Below are positions 1-10,519 of a stretch of 64,000 nt of DNA, piece after piece (position 1 is the first letter of the stretch; each line of letters opens with the position of its first letter). The stretch comes from Prorocentrum cordatum. Taxonomy: Eukaryota; Sar; Dinophyceae; Prorocentrales; Prorocentraceae. The notes under the pieces are model-generated. The model was not told the DNA's origin and searched no databases. It was given only the letters and a program-made list of their open reading frames with translations. The translations under genes were made by a program, and so were the position numbers. Location of the stretch: positions 212,501-276,500 of the forward strand of contig CAUYUJ010003436.1 of the NCBI GenBank assembly GCA_963575745.1, given 5' to 3'.

Positions 1-124
1 AGAGCGACGTGGAGGAGGGGTGTCTGCGACGAGGCGGTGGAGGAGAGGGCTCACCCGCGCCGCCTCCACGCGGCGGCGGCGCCGGCGCACGCGCTCGAGA
101 TGGCACGCCCTCTGCTCGGCGGGG

Positions 125-640
125 GCAAAGGGGGGGCCGATGCCCAGGGGCGGGCACTGCACGCATTCGCCAGGGAGCCTCGCCGAGGGCGCAGGCGACC
201 GCAGCCCCTGGACACCTGTACAGTCGGGGCGCTGAAGGAGGAACTCTTTTCGTTGGGGAGGGGCTCCGTGTTCTTTCATTGTTTCACAGTTTGCCTCATG
301 TTTCCCTTGGGTTTACGAAGGGAAGTCGAAGCTCGACTTCTGGAGAAAAGGGGCCCCGTTCCTAATTTAGGGTTCCTCAGATCAGCGCCCCGACTGTAGT
401 GTTCCCCTCTGGGCTGCCCGGCCCTGCCGCAGCCGCCGATCCGGGGGGGGGGGCGGCGTCGGGCCCGAGGGCAAGGGGGGGCCGATGCCCAGGGGCGGGC
501 ACTGCGCGCATTCGCCGGGGAGCCTCGCCGAGGGCGCAGGCGACCGCAGCCCCTGGGCACCTGCAGTGCTCCCCTTTGGGCTGCCCGGCCCTGCTGCAGC
601 CGCCGATCCGAGGGGGGGGGCGGCGTCGGGGGCCCGAGGG
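125..640. repeat. Interleaved direct repeats (A/B modules)
   Basis: Two modules alternate in GC-rich DNA. Module B (about 94 bp, carrying GGCCGATGCCCAGGGGCGGG) lies at about 125-218 and 471-564. Module A (about 72 bp, carrying GGGCTGCCCGGCCCTG) lies at about 399-470 and 565-640. The order is B, spacer, A, B, A, so 399-640 is a 166-bp tandem unit copied about 1.5 times. The long frames here come from the repeat and show no domain. Confidence 0.8.
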
Positions 641-1325
641 CCCGCTGCCGGGGCAGCGCTCTCGACCGCAGGCGCGTCGGAGCAGAGCCGTGCGGGCCGC
701 GCCGGGCACGGAGCGCGCCGTGGAGCATCGGCGGCGACGACAAGAGCGAAGAGCCCAGGGGCGGGCATGACACGCATTACCCGGGAGCAGGAATCGTCGG
801 CGCCCCTGGATACATTCGACTAGACGTGAGAGTGACCCTTCGCCGGAGTGACCTTTGGTGCGGGCACAGATGGGCCCCCGGATGGCCGAACGCGAAGCGG
901 TAGCAGCGACTCGCGCGCCTGGAGTTGGCCTCCGCGCGGCCCCCCCAAAGCCGCGCACCAAGGGGCACTCTTACCCAGGGTCACTCCTGCGTGTAGCCGA
1001 CCCCTGGACGAGTCGCCTGCCCCGTCGCCTCGGCATGCCTCGGCATCCCCGCTCGCTCTCCGCATGCTGGCACCACCCGCCACAACCACCCGCCTGCAGG
1101 GTCACCCTTACGTGTAGCCGATGCACGTGCTGCTCTCCCCTGGGCGGTTCGCCCCCTGGCGTCGCCTCTGATAAGCAGAGGGCGGCCGCGAAGGCGGAGG
1201 GAGAGAGGGCGGGGCCCCCGCCGTGGGAGAGTCGCCGGAGGGCGGGGGCGCACGGGCGGCCTCGGGCCGGCAGGAAGCGGCCCGCGGCGCCAGATCCACG
1301 GGGAAGATGGAGTCGACAGGGAAGG
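641..1325. other. GC-rich stretch without recognisable gene
   Basis: No convincing exon was found on either strand. The piece at about 1008-1105 (carrying GAGTCGCCTGCCC and CACCCGCCTGCAGGG) recurs in diverged form at about 6154-6236, so at least part of it is a dispersed repeat. Confidence 0.5.
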
Positions 1326-1470
1326 AGGAGGAGGAGGAGGAGGAGGAGGAGGAGGAGGAGGAGAAGGAGGAGGAGGAGGAGGAGGACGAGGAGGAGGAGG
1401 AGGAGGAGGAGGAGAAGGAGGAGGTGGAGGAGGAGGAGGAGGAGGGGGGGGGGGAAAGGAGGAGGAGGAC
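1326..1470. repeat. GAG/GGA triplet tract
   Basis: Nearly uninterrupted GGA triplets with a few GAC, AAG and GTG variants. The apparent poly-Glu, poly-Arg and poly-Leu/Pro frames are translations of this tract and not genes. Confidence 0.9.
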
Positions 1471-1634
1471 GTCGGGGGGCCCCAGCAGCAGGGGCCATCT
1501 CGGGGTTCAGCGGTGTTCGCGCGCGGGCACAGGCAGCGACCGGCCGCGGGGCATGCCTGGAGGGGGTGATGAGGGCGGGAGGTGCCAGGGGCCCCCAAAC
1601 GATGTTGTGACCGCACCGTGTGGTGGGTCAGCCT

Positions 1635-1730
1635 AGGCCTCCCAGATGGGGTCCGAGTAGATGGGGTCGGGGGATCACGCCGCATGGCCGATGCGTCTGC
1701 GATGCGGCATCGGCAATGCGCCACCCACCT
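1635..1730. repeat. MITE family A, truncated copy (one end only)
   Basis: About 90 bp match the left end of the complete element at 27875-28096, starting AGGCCTCCCAGATGGGG and sharing CGAGTAGATGGGGTCGG and CGCCGCAT. No opposite inverted end is seen downstream, so this is a solo end or a truncated copy. Confidence 0.6.
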
Positions 1731-1795
1731 CTGCCCTGCTCGAGAAAGCGCGTTCGAGAGAGTGCATCTCCTTCGGCGCGGCTCCCCCTCAGCGG

Positions 1796-1862
1796 AGAGC
1801 CGGCGGAAGTCAAACGGCGGCGGCTCCGCCAAGGCGGCGGAAGTAAACGTGAGACCTCAAGA
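1796..1862. repeat. GGCGGAAG dispersed repeat, copy 1
   Basis: A short dispersed repeat built from GGCGGAAG blocks and ending in AAACGTGAGACCTCAAG. Related copies are at about 23570-23665 and 43660-43740. Confidence 0.5.
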
Positions 1863-1923
1863 TTTCGGGATATTCATGGTGTCTGGAATCGGCCAGCGGA
1901 CTTCAGCCTTTCCCGCGTCCAGA

Positions 1924-2045
1924 GGCCTCTGAGGGGGCAAAGGCAGTGAAAGCGAGAGAAGCGACAAAGAGAAGAGGAGGCCCAGGCCTCCGAGGGGGGA
2001 AAGGCAGTGAAAGCGAGAGAAGCGACAAAGAGAAGAGGAGGCCCA
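1924..2045. repeat. 61-bp tandem duplication
   Basis: Two consecutive, nearly identical units of about 61 bp, each containing GCAGTGAAAGCGAGAGAAGC. A degraded partial third unit may follow. Confidence 0.85.
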
Positions 2046-2610
2046 GGCCTGCCCGAGGCCTCGGCGGGTGAAGGGTGAGGCCCTGAGAGATGGGGCCCTG
2101 AGGACGAGGGGCCCCGAGCACATTCACGCGAGCTCAGCCTGAGGTCCCTGCCCATCCCTGACTCAATCGCTCCTGAATGGGCTCCTGAAGGAGGTGACTG
2201 CATGTTCAGATGAAGACGTACCCAGGGCTCCCCATCCCTCGAGGCCCCAGCTCTGCACCGCCGAAGGACACGCTTTCCGTCCAAGGGCCGCTGTTTGACG
2301 GCCCCCGCCGCGCCACGGGAACGGCACCGGACGCCGGCAACGGCACAAGTCCACGTGGTTGTTCTAGCCACCAGGGTCTTGGTTCCTCCAGAGGTGTCAA
2401 GATATTTTCGGAGAGCAAAGCAGGCGCCCAAGACGCTGAAACATGTAGCCCCATCTTCTGGAGGGATCTGGTACCCGTTGGGCTGACAGATCGCGCAGCC
2501 TCGCAGGCTTCGGTTTTCCGCCACTGGACGAGTGTCCACGCGCCTCGGCGTTTGTCTTTCAGTGGACTCGGAGGCAACAGGGGAAAAACACAAGCGGCCA
2601 ACAGACTGCC
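2046..2610. other. No gene recognised
   Basis: Moderately GC-rich, non-repetitive DNA. Open frames up to about 200 codons exist on both strands but show no family motif. In particular there is no kinase N-lobe glycine loop or VAxK lysine that could feed the kinase exon at 3631. Confidence 0.4.
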
Positions 2611-2611
2611 T

Positions 2612-2860
2612 AAGACCTCGCTCCCCCCCCCCCCCCTGGAGGCATGGCGAGGAGGAGAGAGGGAGGAGGGAGGGAGGGAGGGAGGGAGGGAGGGTAGTGG
2701 TCACTGCCCAAGGGAAGCCCGTTCCGAGCAGAGCAACACGCACCACGACCGAGATCCGCACCGAAGCACGGAGGGAGGAAGGATAGAAAGAAGGATGGAA
2801 GGATGGAAGGAAGGAAGGAGGAGGAGGAGGAGGAGGAGGAGGAGAAGGTTGGGAACCGAA
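2612..2860. repeat. Purine-rich simple repeats
   Basis: A C homopolymer, then GGGA, GGAA and GGA tracts separated by about 80 bp of unique sequence. Confidence 0.8.
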
Positions 2861-3062
2861 TGAACCGAGATTCGTAACGAACACAGGAAGCAGCACCGTC
2901 GAAACGGGCCCTAACTGGAGCGTTGGCTGGCGTTTGCCCCGAGACGAGCCCGCTGTTCTCGTGGGGGCAATCGGTGGCAGTTTTGCCCCGCCCCACAAAG
3001 CGGACCGCCCAAGCCACAGCCACACTTTGGACAAAAGTAATGAAGAGAGGAGGAGGCACAGA

Positions 3063-3077
3063 TCGGAAAGAGAGAGG

Positions 3078-3117
<40 letters not shown>

Positions 3118-3206
3118 AAAACAAATCAAAAGAAAACGAATCAGAAACAACACACGAATACAACAAAAACAGAAAGAGAGAGAGAGAGAGAGAGAGAAGG
3201 AGAGCG
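3063..3206. repeat. GA dinucleotide tracts
   Basis: Two (GA)n runs flank an A-rich insert of about 60 bp. Confidence 0.85.
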
Positions 3207-3481
3207 GAAGCCAACCCTCCCCAGGGCACCAGAGAACAGAGCCCCTCCTTGTTCCTGGCGCCTGGCGGCGCGCGCGAGGGCCGTCCTCGCACGTGGTCGC
3301 TGCAGCGCGCGGAGCAGTGGAGGACGAGGAGGCGCCGGGGGAGGACACGCAGGAGGAGGGAGGAGAGGCCCGAAGCAGTCGAGAAGCGGCGGCCCCGCGA
3401 GCGCCGTCGCGCAGGCAGCCGCTCCCCCCTTGCATTAGAGGCGGAGGAGGATGAGCACGAGGTGGAGAACTCGTGCTCCCT

Positions 3482-3612
3482 CCCACAAGGAGGGCGCCCA
3501 GGAGGGAGGGCGGGAGGGAGGGTGGGAGGGCGCCAAGGAGGGAGGGATGGCGCCCGGGAGGGAGCGGAGAAGGAGGGCGCCCGGGAGGGAAGGAGGGAGG
3601 GGGGGGCGGCGG
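3482..3612. repeat. GGGAGG/GGCGCC-rich tract
   Basis: Imperfect GGGAGGG repeats lie immediately upstream of the first visible kinase exon. This is probably the 3' end of the preceding intron. Confidence 0.6.
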
Positions 3613-3630
3613 GGCGGCGGAAGCCCCCAG

Positions 3631-3709
3631 CGGCGAGGGCCTCGCGTTCCTGCACTCGCAGCGCGTCGTGCACCGAGACATGAAGTCCATGAACGTGCTG
3701 CTGGACCGC
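3631..3709 (+). CDS. Protein kinase exon A (catalytic loop, subdomain VI)
   Basis: This exon encodes the kinase catalytic loop. The segment reads GLAFLHSQ then VVHRDMKSMNVLLDR: the HRD motif with its catalytic Asp, the Lys two residues on, and the Asn that binds magnesium. Spacing is normal and TKL-like. The upstream boundary is taken at the AG ending at 3630. The downstream boundary is set where exon B resumes in phase, after the Arg codon ending at 3709; the following GGC/GAC-rich sequence has no kinase counterpart. The donor would then be GA (GACGGC), a non-canonical type reported in dinoflagellates. GACGG also occurs at the start of exon B, so the exact cut is ambiguous. The N-lobe (glycine loop, VAxK Lys) was not found upstream. 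Confidence in family is high; exon limits are inferred. Confidence 0.8.
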
Positions 3710-3889
3710 GACGGCGGCCACGGCGGCGGCGACGGCGACGGCCACGGCTCCGAGGCGGGGACTTCTCCAGAGCAACCGCCTGGGGTGCGATCGATCTTCG
3801 GGAGCCTCCGCGGGCTGTGGATCTGGATGTATTCGGGCCCCGGGGGGGTAGGGGTAAGGGCCAGATTTGAGACTATGTGGCGGGGGTGT

Positions 3890-4072
3890 TTCTCATCATC
3901 CTCATCAGCATCATCATTGTCGTCATCACCAGCATCAGCATCAGCATCAGCATCATCATCAGCAGCAGCAGCATCATCATTATCGTCATCATCGTCATCA
4001 TCGTCATCATCGTCATCATCGTCATCATCGTCATCATCTTTATCATCATCATCATCATCATCATCATCATCG

Positions 4073-4132
<60 letters not shown>

Positions 4133-4335
4133 GCATCAGCATCAGCATCAGCATCAGCATCATCATCATCGTCATCATCGTCAACATCGTTATTGTCATC
4201 ATCGTCGTCGTCATCATCATCATCATCATCATCATCATCAGCATCATCATCATCATCAGCATCAGCATCAGCATCAGCATCAGCATCAGCATCAGCATCA
4301 GCATCATCAGCAGCAGCAGCAGCATCGTCACCAGC
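3890..4335. repeat. ATC/CAG triplet tract (about 450 bp)
   Basis: Long CATCAT, CATCAG and CATCGT repeats. They give poly-Ser, His, Ile, Asp and Met frames on both strands, none of them a gene. The tract lies in the first visible kinase intron. Confidence 0.95.
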
Positions 4336-5320
4336 ATCATCATCCTGTTCCTCCTCGTGTTCATTCTCGTCCTCGTCCCTCCCCTCCTCGTGGATGTATT
4401 CGGGCACCGGGGAGGAGGGGGGGGGAATGCATCCATGTCCACCGTCCGCCGAGGTCCCCACAGGTCGATCCCCCTGGGTGATGGTCATGGAAACGCCCCG
4501 CCTCGCAACCGCGACCTTGGATCCGAGGAGTGCTTTCGCCGCCTGCGGCCCTCTCGGTGGGCCCGTGGCCGGGCGCCCCTCGGGCCGAGGGCCTCCCGGA
4601 AGCTCCTCCTCCGGTGCGCCGCGGGCGCACGGCACGCGGAAGCAGCCTGGCCAGCAGGTGCCCCGCGGGGGAATCCCGTGCGCACCCGCCGGTGGGCGCG
4701 GAGCCTCCGTGGGCACCTCGCGAAGCGCAAGGTCGACGCAGGATCTGCCACGCGGACGTCTCACAGCAGGAGGCGTCCCGTGCTGTGGCTTAGTCGTCCG
4801 TGGCGCGTCCCCCCTTTTGCGGCCTCGCTCCCCTCCCCCCCCCCCTTTTTCGGCCGCGCCCTCTGCCCTCTGCCCCCTCCTCTGCACGGTGGCACAGCTC
4901 CTGGCATCGCTCGGACGTGTGCATTTTTTCTCGGCGAGGACCCTAGAGGAGCATCCTGGATCATCGAGCAAAAAAAAACACGCACGGAACCGAGAAATGC
5001 ACGGGAAATGGACGTCCGAGCGACGGCAAGTATTTTTCGGCCGCGTCCTCTGCCCTCTCCCCTCCTCTGCATGGTGGCACAGCTCGCTACAACGGCACCC
5101 CCGTTCAGGCAGCTCATCGCCAGCGCAGCTACTCTGCCCGGCCGCCGACGCAGAAAGGTGTTGTGCTCGGTCCTTCGGCCGGCGGGAGGGCCGGCGGAGA
5201 CCACGGCGGCTGCCCCGCGCGGCCCGGATCCGCTCAGACATGGGCCCCTGGACCCGAGAAGGACGAGCACACGCCGGGGAGGGCCACCGTTGCCCCTCGG
5301 CGGCGAGCGACAGGCCTCGG
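4336..5320. other. Intronic DNA, no gene recognised
   Basis: GC-rich. Two related 3'-like segments (about 4820-4990 and 5035-5100) share TCTGCCCTCT and TGCACGGTGGCACAGCTC-type sequence, indicating a diverged duplication. No domain is visible. Confidence 0.4.
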
Positions 5321-5492
5321 AAAAAATAGCGAACACTCATGCCACATTCGTCTGTGAACGCCTCCCCCTCCCCCCAATGTTCAAAGTTGGCGGTGGGTCT
5401 GATGAGTTGCACCTCGACCGCAGTCTCCCCCGCGCGTGCCACCTTTGAGTTTGGGGGGCAGGGGGGGGTGTTCACAAGTTGTTTCTCTCTAC
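5321..5492. mobile_element. MITE family C, copy 1
   Basis: A 172-bp element with subterminal inverted repeats: GTGAACGCCTCCCCC near 5355 pairs with the reverse complement of the stretch ending GGGGGTGTTCAC at about 5474, and AAAGTTGGC pairs with GCCACCTTTGA. A second copy in opposite orientation at 25095-25263 is about 90 percent identical over its whole length. This is a short non-coding inverted-repeat element, probably a MITE. No clear target-site duplication was found. Confidence 0.65.
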
Positions 5493-5611
5493 CAGGGGGG
5501 GGGGAATGAGAAGGAGATGGCCCTCTTAGAATCAGGCGATCGCAAGCACGGATCAGGGGGGCGTGGATCAGCGACGGGTCCCGCTTCCATGGGACATCGC
5601 GGGCTTCCGCG

Positions 5612-5698
5612 GCCGAAGGAGGCGGCACCGGCCGCGTTTTAATCAATGGATCGCTCATCCATGCTTGCGCGCCCCCGACAGAAGGCGGCGGAGCTTCT
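5612..5698 (+). repeat. 87-bp inverted repeat, left arm
   Basis: Matches the reverse complement of 6858-6944 almost perfectly; one difference was seen, in the AATCAATGG/AATCCATGG part. The arms are 1.16 kb apart and could delimit a foldback element of 1.33 kb. No flanking target duplication was recognised. Confidence 0.8.
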
Positions 5699-6857
5699 CA
5701 GAAGCCCTCGCGCCTTCTGAGAAATTGGTTCTGTGTCTTCGGGGAAGGCTTCGAAAACTGCTCAGAGGGCCAGGGGACTTCAGAAGCTTCGGAGAGGGCC
5801 CGCCCCCTCCCGCTTCCCCCCCTCGCTCGCCGCCGAGCACCGACTGGCCCTCCTCCGAGCCAGACCCCCGGCCGGCAACGAAAACGGCCCGGGGCGAAAG
5901 ACCGGTCCCGGTGAAGGGGCCCAGGCTCCCGGAGCTCGACGCCAGGAGTAATCACGGCGTCGGAGCTCTGGGCGCGACGGCCCTGCCGCCTTCCAGGGCT
6001 GGGCCTCAACGGTGTTTTGGCGATTTCGTGGGCCGTTTTCGTTTCGGCTTCGTTCTGCGGCAGAGGTGGATTGAAGACAAAACGAGGGAAAACGAAAACA
6101 AAACGAAAACGAAAAGCACTGTTTAGGTTCAGCCCTGCTGCCTTCCCCCCCTGACGAGTCGCCTGCCCTGTCGCCTCGGCATCCCCGCTCGAGCTCGGCA
6201 GCGGCACCACCCGCCGACCACCCGCCTGCAGGGCTCGTGCGCCGGCCTCTCCCGGCATGGGTCGGCGCTCCTCGAGCTGCGTTCGCCAGGGAGGCCTGTG
6301 ATGCCGAGGGCAACGTTGGCGGGGGGATAGGCAAGGGCGCCCTCGAGGGCGCGAAGTTGTTCGCGCTTCGCGGTTCGGCTCCGATTCCTTCTCATCCTCC
6401 CCTTCTCCCCTGGGAGGCGGCGCGAGAGCGCGAAGTTATTCGCACTTCGCACTTCGCGCAGCGCGAAGCGCGAAGTTGGGAGCCCTTGGAGACTTTCGAG
6501 GCATTCGGGCGTTTTCCTCTTTTCTCGGCGGTTTTCCAGTCTCGGGATGCTCTCCAGCAGCAGCGCCTCGCCGAGAGCGTTCTGGGGGTGACCAGATCGC
6601 CCAGACGGCCGCTGGAGAGCCGAGTGATGACCCGAATCCAGGGGGGCAACGTAAGGAGGAGATAGGCTCCAGGGGGCACGCATCAACCCCCAACCGCCGA
6701 TGGATCCCCGACGGGGGCCTGCTGGTCCACCCCGCCCACGAGCGTGCCGACTCGCCATCGGGGTCCTGTCGCCGATCCATCTGCGATGGATCGCCGACTG
6801 CGGCTGATTGGTTCGCCCCCCGGGCCGGTCCCCCCCTCACGTCGCCCCTCATACGGT
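5699..6857. other. Interior of the 87-bp inverted repeat pair; no gene
   Basis: Contains AAAACGAAAACG-rich sequence at about 6070-6118 facing CGTTTTCGTTTCGG at about 6035, a dyad; a GCGCGAAGTT-type dyad at about 6350-6475; and the dispersed piece at 6154-6236 shared with 1008-1105. No protein domain is visible. Confidence 0.45.
6657..6790. repeat. Dispersed repeat family D, copy 1
   Basis: Begins GATAGGCTCCAGGGGGCA, then ATCAACCCCCAACCGCC and GATGGATC-type palindromic blocks. Related sequences lie at about 24953-25030 and 47665-47815. Confidence 0.55.
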
Positions 6858-6944
6858 AGAAGCTCCGCCGCCTTCTGTCGGGGGCGCGCAAGCATGGATG
6901 AGCGATCCATGGATTAAAACGCGGCCGGTGCCGCCTCCTTCGGC
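6858..6944 (-). repeat. 87-bp inverted repeat, right arm
   Basis: Inverted partner of 5612-5698, carrying CAAGCATGGATGAGCGATCC near its middle. Confidence 0.8.
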
Positions 6945-7640
6945 GGCGTACCCCCCCAGACCCGCGGGCTTCCGGAGGCCCCCGGCTTGCCCTCCGCCGA
7001 GCTTGCCTTCGTCCTGCTTTCGTCTCTGTCCTCATCCTGCTCCTGCTCCTCCCCTCGCCCTCGGCGACGAGGGCGCCGCCCTGACTCCTGACTACCGGGG
7101 CCGCGGCCGCGCGGGTGGCTCCCGACAGGCCACCTGCGTCAGCGAGTTGGCCCGAGCTGGTGTGGCGTCGGTGCCTTACGATTGGGGCCCGAGGTCGGCT
7201 GCTGGAGCTCCGACGCGGTCCTCTTGCCCTGTTCCGTCTCGCCCCCTGCCTCAGGGGAGGGGGGCGGAAGCGGGGACCGGGTGCCTGCGCGTCGTCGATG
7301 TGGGCTCGGGCATGCCGCCTGGACAGCGCAGGTGCGGTCTCGCCTCTCGGGGGCCTGTGGCCGATCTGTCGGCGGTGCGTCGCCGAGTGCGCGCCGATGC
7401 CCCCCCCCCGAGCCAGGTCGCCGTCGGAGGGAGGGGAGAGAGGAGGGAGGAGGAGGGAGAGAGGGTGGACGAGCAGGAAGAGTGATGATGAGGAGGAGGT
7501 TGGATGAGGAGGAAGGGTGAGGAGGAGGAGGAGGAGGAGAAGGAGGAGTGAGGAGGAGAAGGACGAGGACGAGTAATTAGGAGGAGGAGGAGGAGCAGGA
7601 GGAGGAGGAGGGGGAGGGACCACTGTAAACCCAAGACTCA
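6945..7640. other. GC-rich intron, ending in a GAGGA tract
   Basis: No gene was recognised. About 7440-7615 is an AGGAGG/GAGGAC-type purine tract that creates artificial Ser/Leu/Pro-rich frames on the minus strand. Confidence 0.5.
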
Positions 7641-7917
7641 ACCGCGATGTTGGAATACACCCTCCCTCGAAGTTCTCTTTTCATATGTCCCTACAAGGGT
7701 TCATGTCCACTGAGCGGAGTGCCCCGTTGGGGGACAGCCGCGTGGAAATCCGGAAGCATGCCAAAACACCATTCTCGGGACTTCAGCGCCACGAGTCAAC
7801 CTGATTGTTGCGTTGCGTCCTGACAATCCTGAATCGTGCCAGACCACCGCGAATCAACGCAACAGTTGCGCCCCGACAATATTGAATTGTTCAAAACACA
7901 CAGTTCCTGGTACGCTA

Positions 7918-8285
7918 GCCGTGAGAAGCAGTGAGACTCTTGCAAATGTTTGAAACGAATGTACGCGACGCAAAGGCGAGAGCTACATGTTGAAAAGGAA
8001 CCTCCATCAATCCGTGAAACTCTTGCACACGAATCAAGCGAACGTGCACGGCGCTTAGGCGAGAGGCACATTTCGAAAAGGAGCCATGCTCAATCCGTGA
8101 AGCTCTTGCAATATTCAAAAAGGAATGTGCGCGGCGCCAAGGCGAGAGCCACAGTTTGAAGACCACCAGCCTTCAGTCTAACTCTTGCGAATTTCTCAGA
8201 AGAATGCGCGCGGCGCGAAGGAGGGAACAACATATTGGTAGCGGCCCGCCCTCTATGTGTGAAACTGTTGCCAGTGTTTAAGCAT
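7918..8285. repeat. Diverged tandem repeat, about 80-83 bp unit
   Basis: At least four units. The element GAATGTGCGCGGCGC recurs at about 7957, 8040, 8123 and 8202 (spacing 83, 83, 79). Each unit also carries AAGGCGAGAGCCACA and TCCGTGAAACTCTTGC variants. The sequence is less GC-rich than its surroundings. Confidence 0.75.
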
Positions 8286-8329
8286 CGGGCTCATAAGTGG
8301 TAAGGAAGTCTCAGGCGAAACGCCCGGCC

Positions 8330-8560
8330 CGCCCTTCCGACTGGCCTCGGGGTGCGACAGGGAGGAGCGATTCATAACGAAGAGGAATGGAAGCATGAGG
8401 AAGGAGGAGGGGGGGGGAGAAGGAAGGGTGACGAGAGCGGAGGGGGGGAGGAGGATGAGGAGGAGCAGGAGACATGTGGAGAGAGGATGGAGGAGGGGAG
8501 GAGGATGATGACGAGGAGGACGACCACAGAGGAGATGCAGCGTCGGCGGCGACCTCCAAT
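8330..8560. repeat. Purine-rich tract
   Basis: GGA/GAG-rich sequence with GAGGATGAGGAGG blocks. No gene. Confidence 0.7.
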
Positions 8561-9116
8561 CCCAGCTCATATGAAACTATAGTTGCCGAACCTGCTACCC
8601 AACTGATGTCCCAATCCTCAGCCCAGAGGACGGATCCGAAGCCCTCCTTTCCCAAGGCCCCGAAGTGCGAGGTCGGGATGGGGGGGGAGAGGAGGGAATA
8701 GGGAATCAAAGAGGAAATGGGAGTGAGAGGGAGCGGGATGTGAGATAAAGGAGGGCAGCGGATAGGAACGGTCGGAAGGGGAGGGGCTTGGAACGGCACG
8801 GTTGGGGAGTGGAGAGGGGGGGAGGCAAGCTAGGTGCGCAAGCGTCATATCTGACGTCCTACCTTCCATCCCATCCCTTCTCATTGCGTAGATATCCGCT
8901 CTTTTCGCACAGTCGAATGTCGAACAGGGCAATGACCCCGAGAGAGAGAGGGAGAGAGAGAGAGAGAGTACGCGATGCATGGTATTGCAGAGCATAGCAT
9001 GGCATCGCGTCGAGAACGCGACTCGCTTCGACAACAAGGTCTGAGGAAAACCAGAAATGACACAGGACGGGGAATGCAAATGGACGGCTTGGAAAGCTGG
9101 AACCGCAACATGAGGC

Positions 9117-9385
9117 CAGCGCTGCAGCGGGAGCTCGATTTCGAAGGACCGAGACCGCGGAAATGAGACCAGCGCTGCAGTGGGAGCACGATCGGGAAGA
9201 ACTGGAAGCGCGGAAACGAAGCCAACGCTGCAGCAGGAGCACGATTTGGAAGAACCGAAAAAATGAAGCGATATCAGCGCTACAGCAGGAACATGATTTG
9301 GAAGGATTGAGAGCGGGAAAATGGAGCCAACGTTGTAGCGGGAGCGCCATACTGAAAGGATTGAAAAAGCTTGGACGGGGCAAAC
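9117..9385. repeat. 53-bp tandem repeat
   Basis: Five diverged units. The core GCTGCAGCGGGAGC (variants GCTACAG, GTTGTAG) recurs at 9121, 9174, 9227, 9279 and 9332. The unit is not a multiple of three, so the helical-looking frame on the plus strand is unlikely to be coding. Confidence 0.85.
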
Positions 9386-9499
9386 ACATGAATAATCAAT
9401 TCGGCTGCATCCTTTGTGTAAAAACAATGCGCGCAGCAGCCCAGGGCACCTTACCAGCGTCTTCTGGGGAGAGTAGAAAGTATCGTTCATATTTTGTAA

Positions 9500-9680
9500 C
9501 TGTGGAGGGGAGGGGAGGGGAAGGGAGAAGAGGGAAGGAAGGGAAAGGAGGGGAGGAAGGAAGGGGAGGCGAAGACGAGAGAGGGAGGAAGAGGAGGAGG
9601 GGAGCGAGGAGGGGCAGTGGAGAGGCACGGGAGACGAGGGGAGAGCAGAGGGGAGGACGTGGTAGTCGGGGAAGGGCCGG
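9500..9680. repeat. GGGGA/AGGAGG purine tract before exon B
   Basis: A G-rich purine tract directly upstream of kinase exon B. Confidence 0.7.
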
Positions 9681-9754
9681 AGGCTGGCGGAGGGAGGCGC
9701 AGCGGGAGCAGCGGCACTGTCGGCGGGGAGGCGCCGCCGCCGCCCGCGGCCCAG

Positions 9755-9844
9755 GACGGGGCCGGGAACGCCAAGATATGCGACTTCGGCCTCGCGCAGA
9801 ACATGGACCTCGCCTCTTCCCGCGCCAGCCCTCCCCTAACCCCG
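9755..9844 (+). CDS. Protein kinase exon B (DFG motif, subdomain VII)
   Basis: Encodes DGAGNAKICDFGLAQNMD and the start of the activation segment. The DFG Asp chelates magnesium, and KICDFGLA is typical of TKL/Raf-like Ser/Thr kinases. The acceptor is the AG at 9753-9754 after CCGCGGCCC. The donor is a canonical GTAAG at 9844, or a position slid by one repeat unit: CCCTAACCCCG at 9834-9844 recurs as CCCTGACCCCG at 19475-19485 just before exon C. Taking the junction after this repeat gives 30 codons and restores the normal Thr-Pro-Arg-Tyr spacing before APE. A strict GT-AG junction loses the Arg. Confidence 0.85.
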
Positions 9845-10317
9845 TAAGCCGACCTGCCTGTGGGAGGAGGGGAAGGTACTCATACCTCTGCCCCTCTTTG
9901 GGTTTCGCCTCGTGAGAGGCCTCCTTGGAGGCCCTCGCCGCCACCGCCTGGATTCGCCTCGAAGTTTTGGTCTGATCAGAACGCGCACCCAAGGGGGGGG
10001 GGGTCTGGGGAGTAGCAGTATCGGTACCTCTGTGTTGTTCCCCGAGCTGGGTTGCTGCTCCAGGGGGGTAGGGGGGGGGGCTTGTGCTCAGGGAGGGCGG
10101 CAGCACCCTGACCGCGCCTGCGCGGTGGGTCCTTGCCTTCTCCGTGCGCTTCGGCTTCGGCTTCGGTTTCAGATGCTGTGGGCGGCGGGGGGGCCTCGAA
10201 GCGATTTCGGGCCAACTCACCCGAGTCGGCTTTCCGCTTGCACGGGCGCCCCCCCCGCCCCTCTCTCAGGCATCTTTCGTCGGCCCTTGTACCCTCATGG
10301 AGTCTCTCTTCAGGGCT
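9845..10317. other. Intron, no gene recognised
   Basis: GC-rich DNA with G homopolymers at about 9991-10000 and 10070-10080. No features beyond the splice donor. Confidence 0.4.
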
Positions 10318-10519
10318 CTACGGTCGGGAGCTTTGGCTTCGCGTGTCGCGCCGCCGGTTCTGGCCCATCACGCTGCGGCGCGACACGCTATCCACTTCTC
10401 GGTCCACAAGCGTCAACGTCCCGAGCCTTTCCGAGCCTCCCACCCTCCGCTCGCAAAGTAAAGCGTGTCGCCGGGGCCGCCGCCGCCGCGACACGCTAAG
10501 CAAAAGTTTCTGACCGTAA
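10318..10519. mobile_element. MITE family B, copy 1
   Basis: A 202-bp element with terminal inverted repeats: CTACGGTCGGGAGCTTTG on the left, CAAAAGTTTCTGACCGTAA on the right. Internal stems built on GCGTGTCGC / GCGACACGC flank both halves, so the whole element can fold into several hairpins. Copy 2 at 28097-28317 has the same layout. There is no coding capacity and no exact target duplication. Confidence 0.75.

Noticed and set aside
2160-2600. Kinase N-lobe exon upstream of exon A
   Set aside because: No glycine-rich loop, VAxK or hinge pattern was found in any plus frame from 1 to 3630.
3873-5329. Long poly-Ser/Asp/His/Met ORFs on both strands
   Set aside because: Translations of the ATC/CAG triplet tract joined to GC-rich intron. 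Only the short kinase segment in one of them is credible.
5350-5480. Hammerhead ribozyme (CTGATGAG at about 5400), as known in some Penelope-like elements
   Set aside because: No GAAA core or matching stems; it is part of MITE family C, far from the retroelement.
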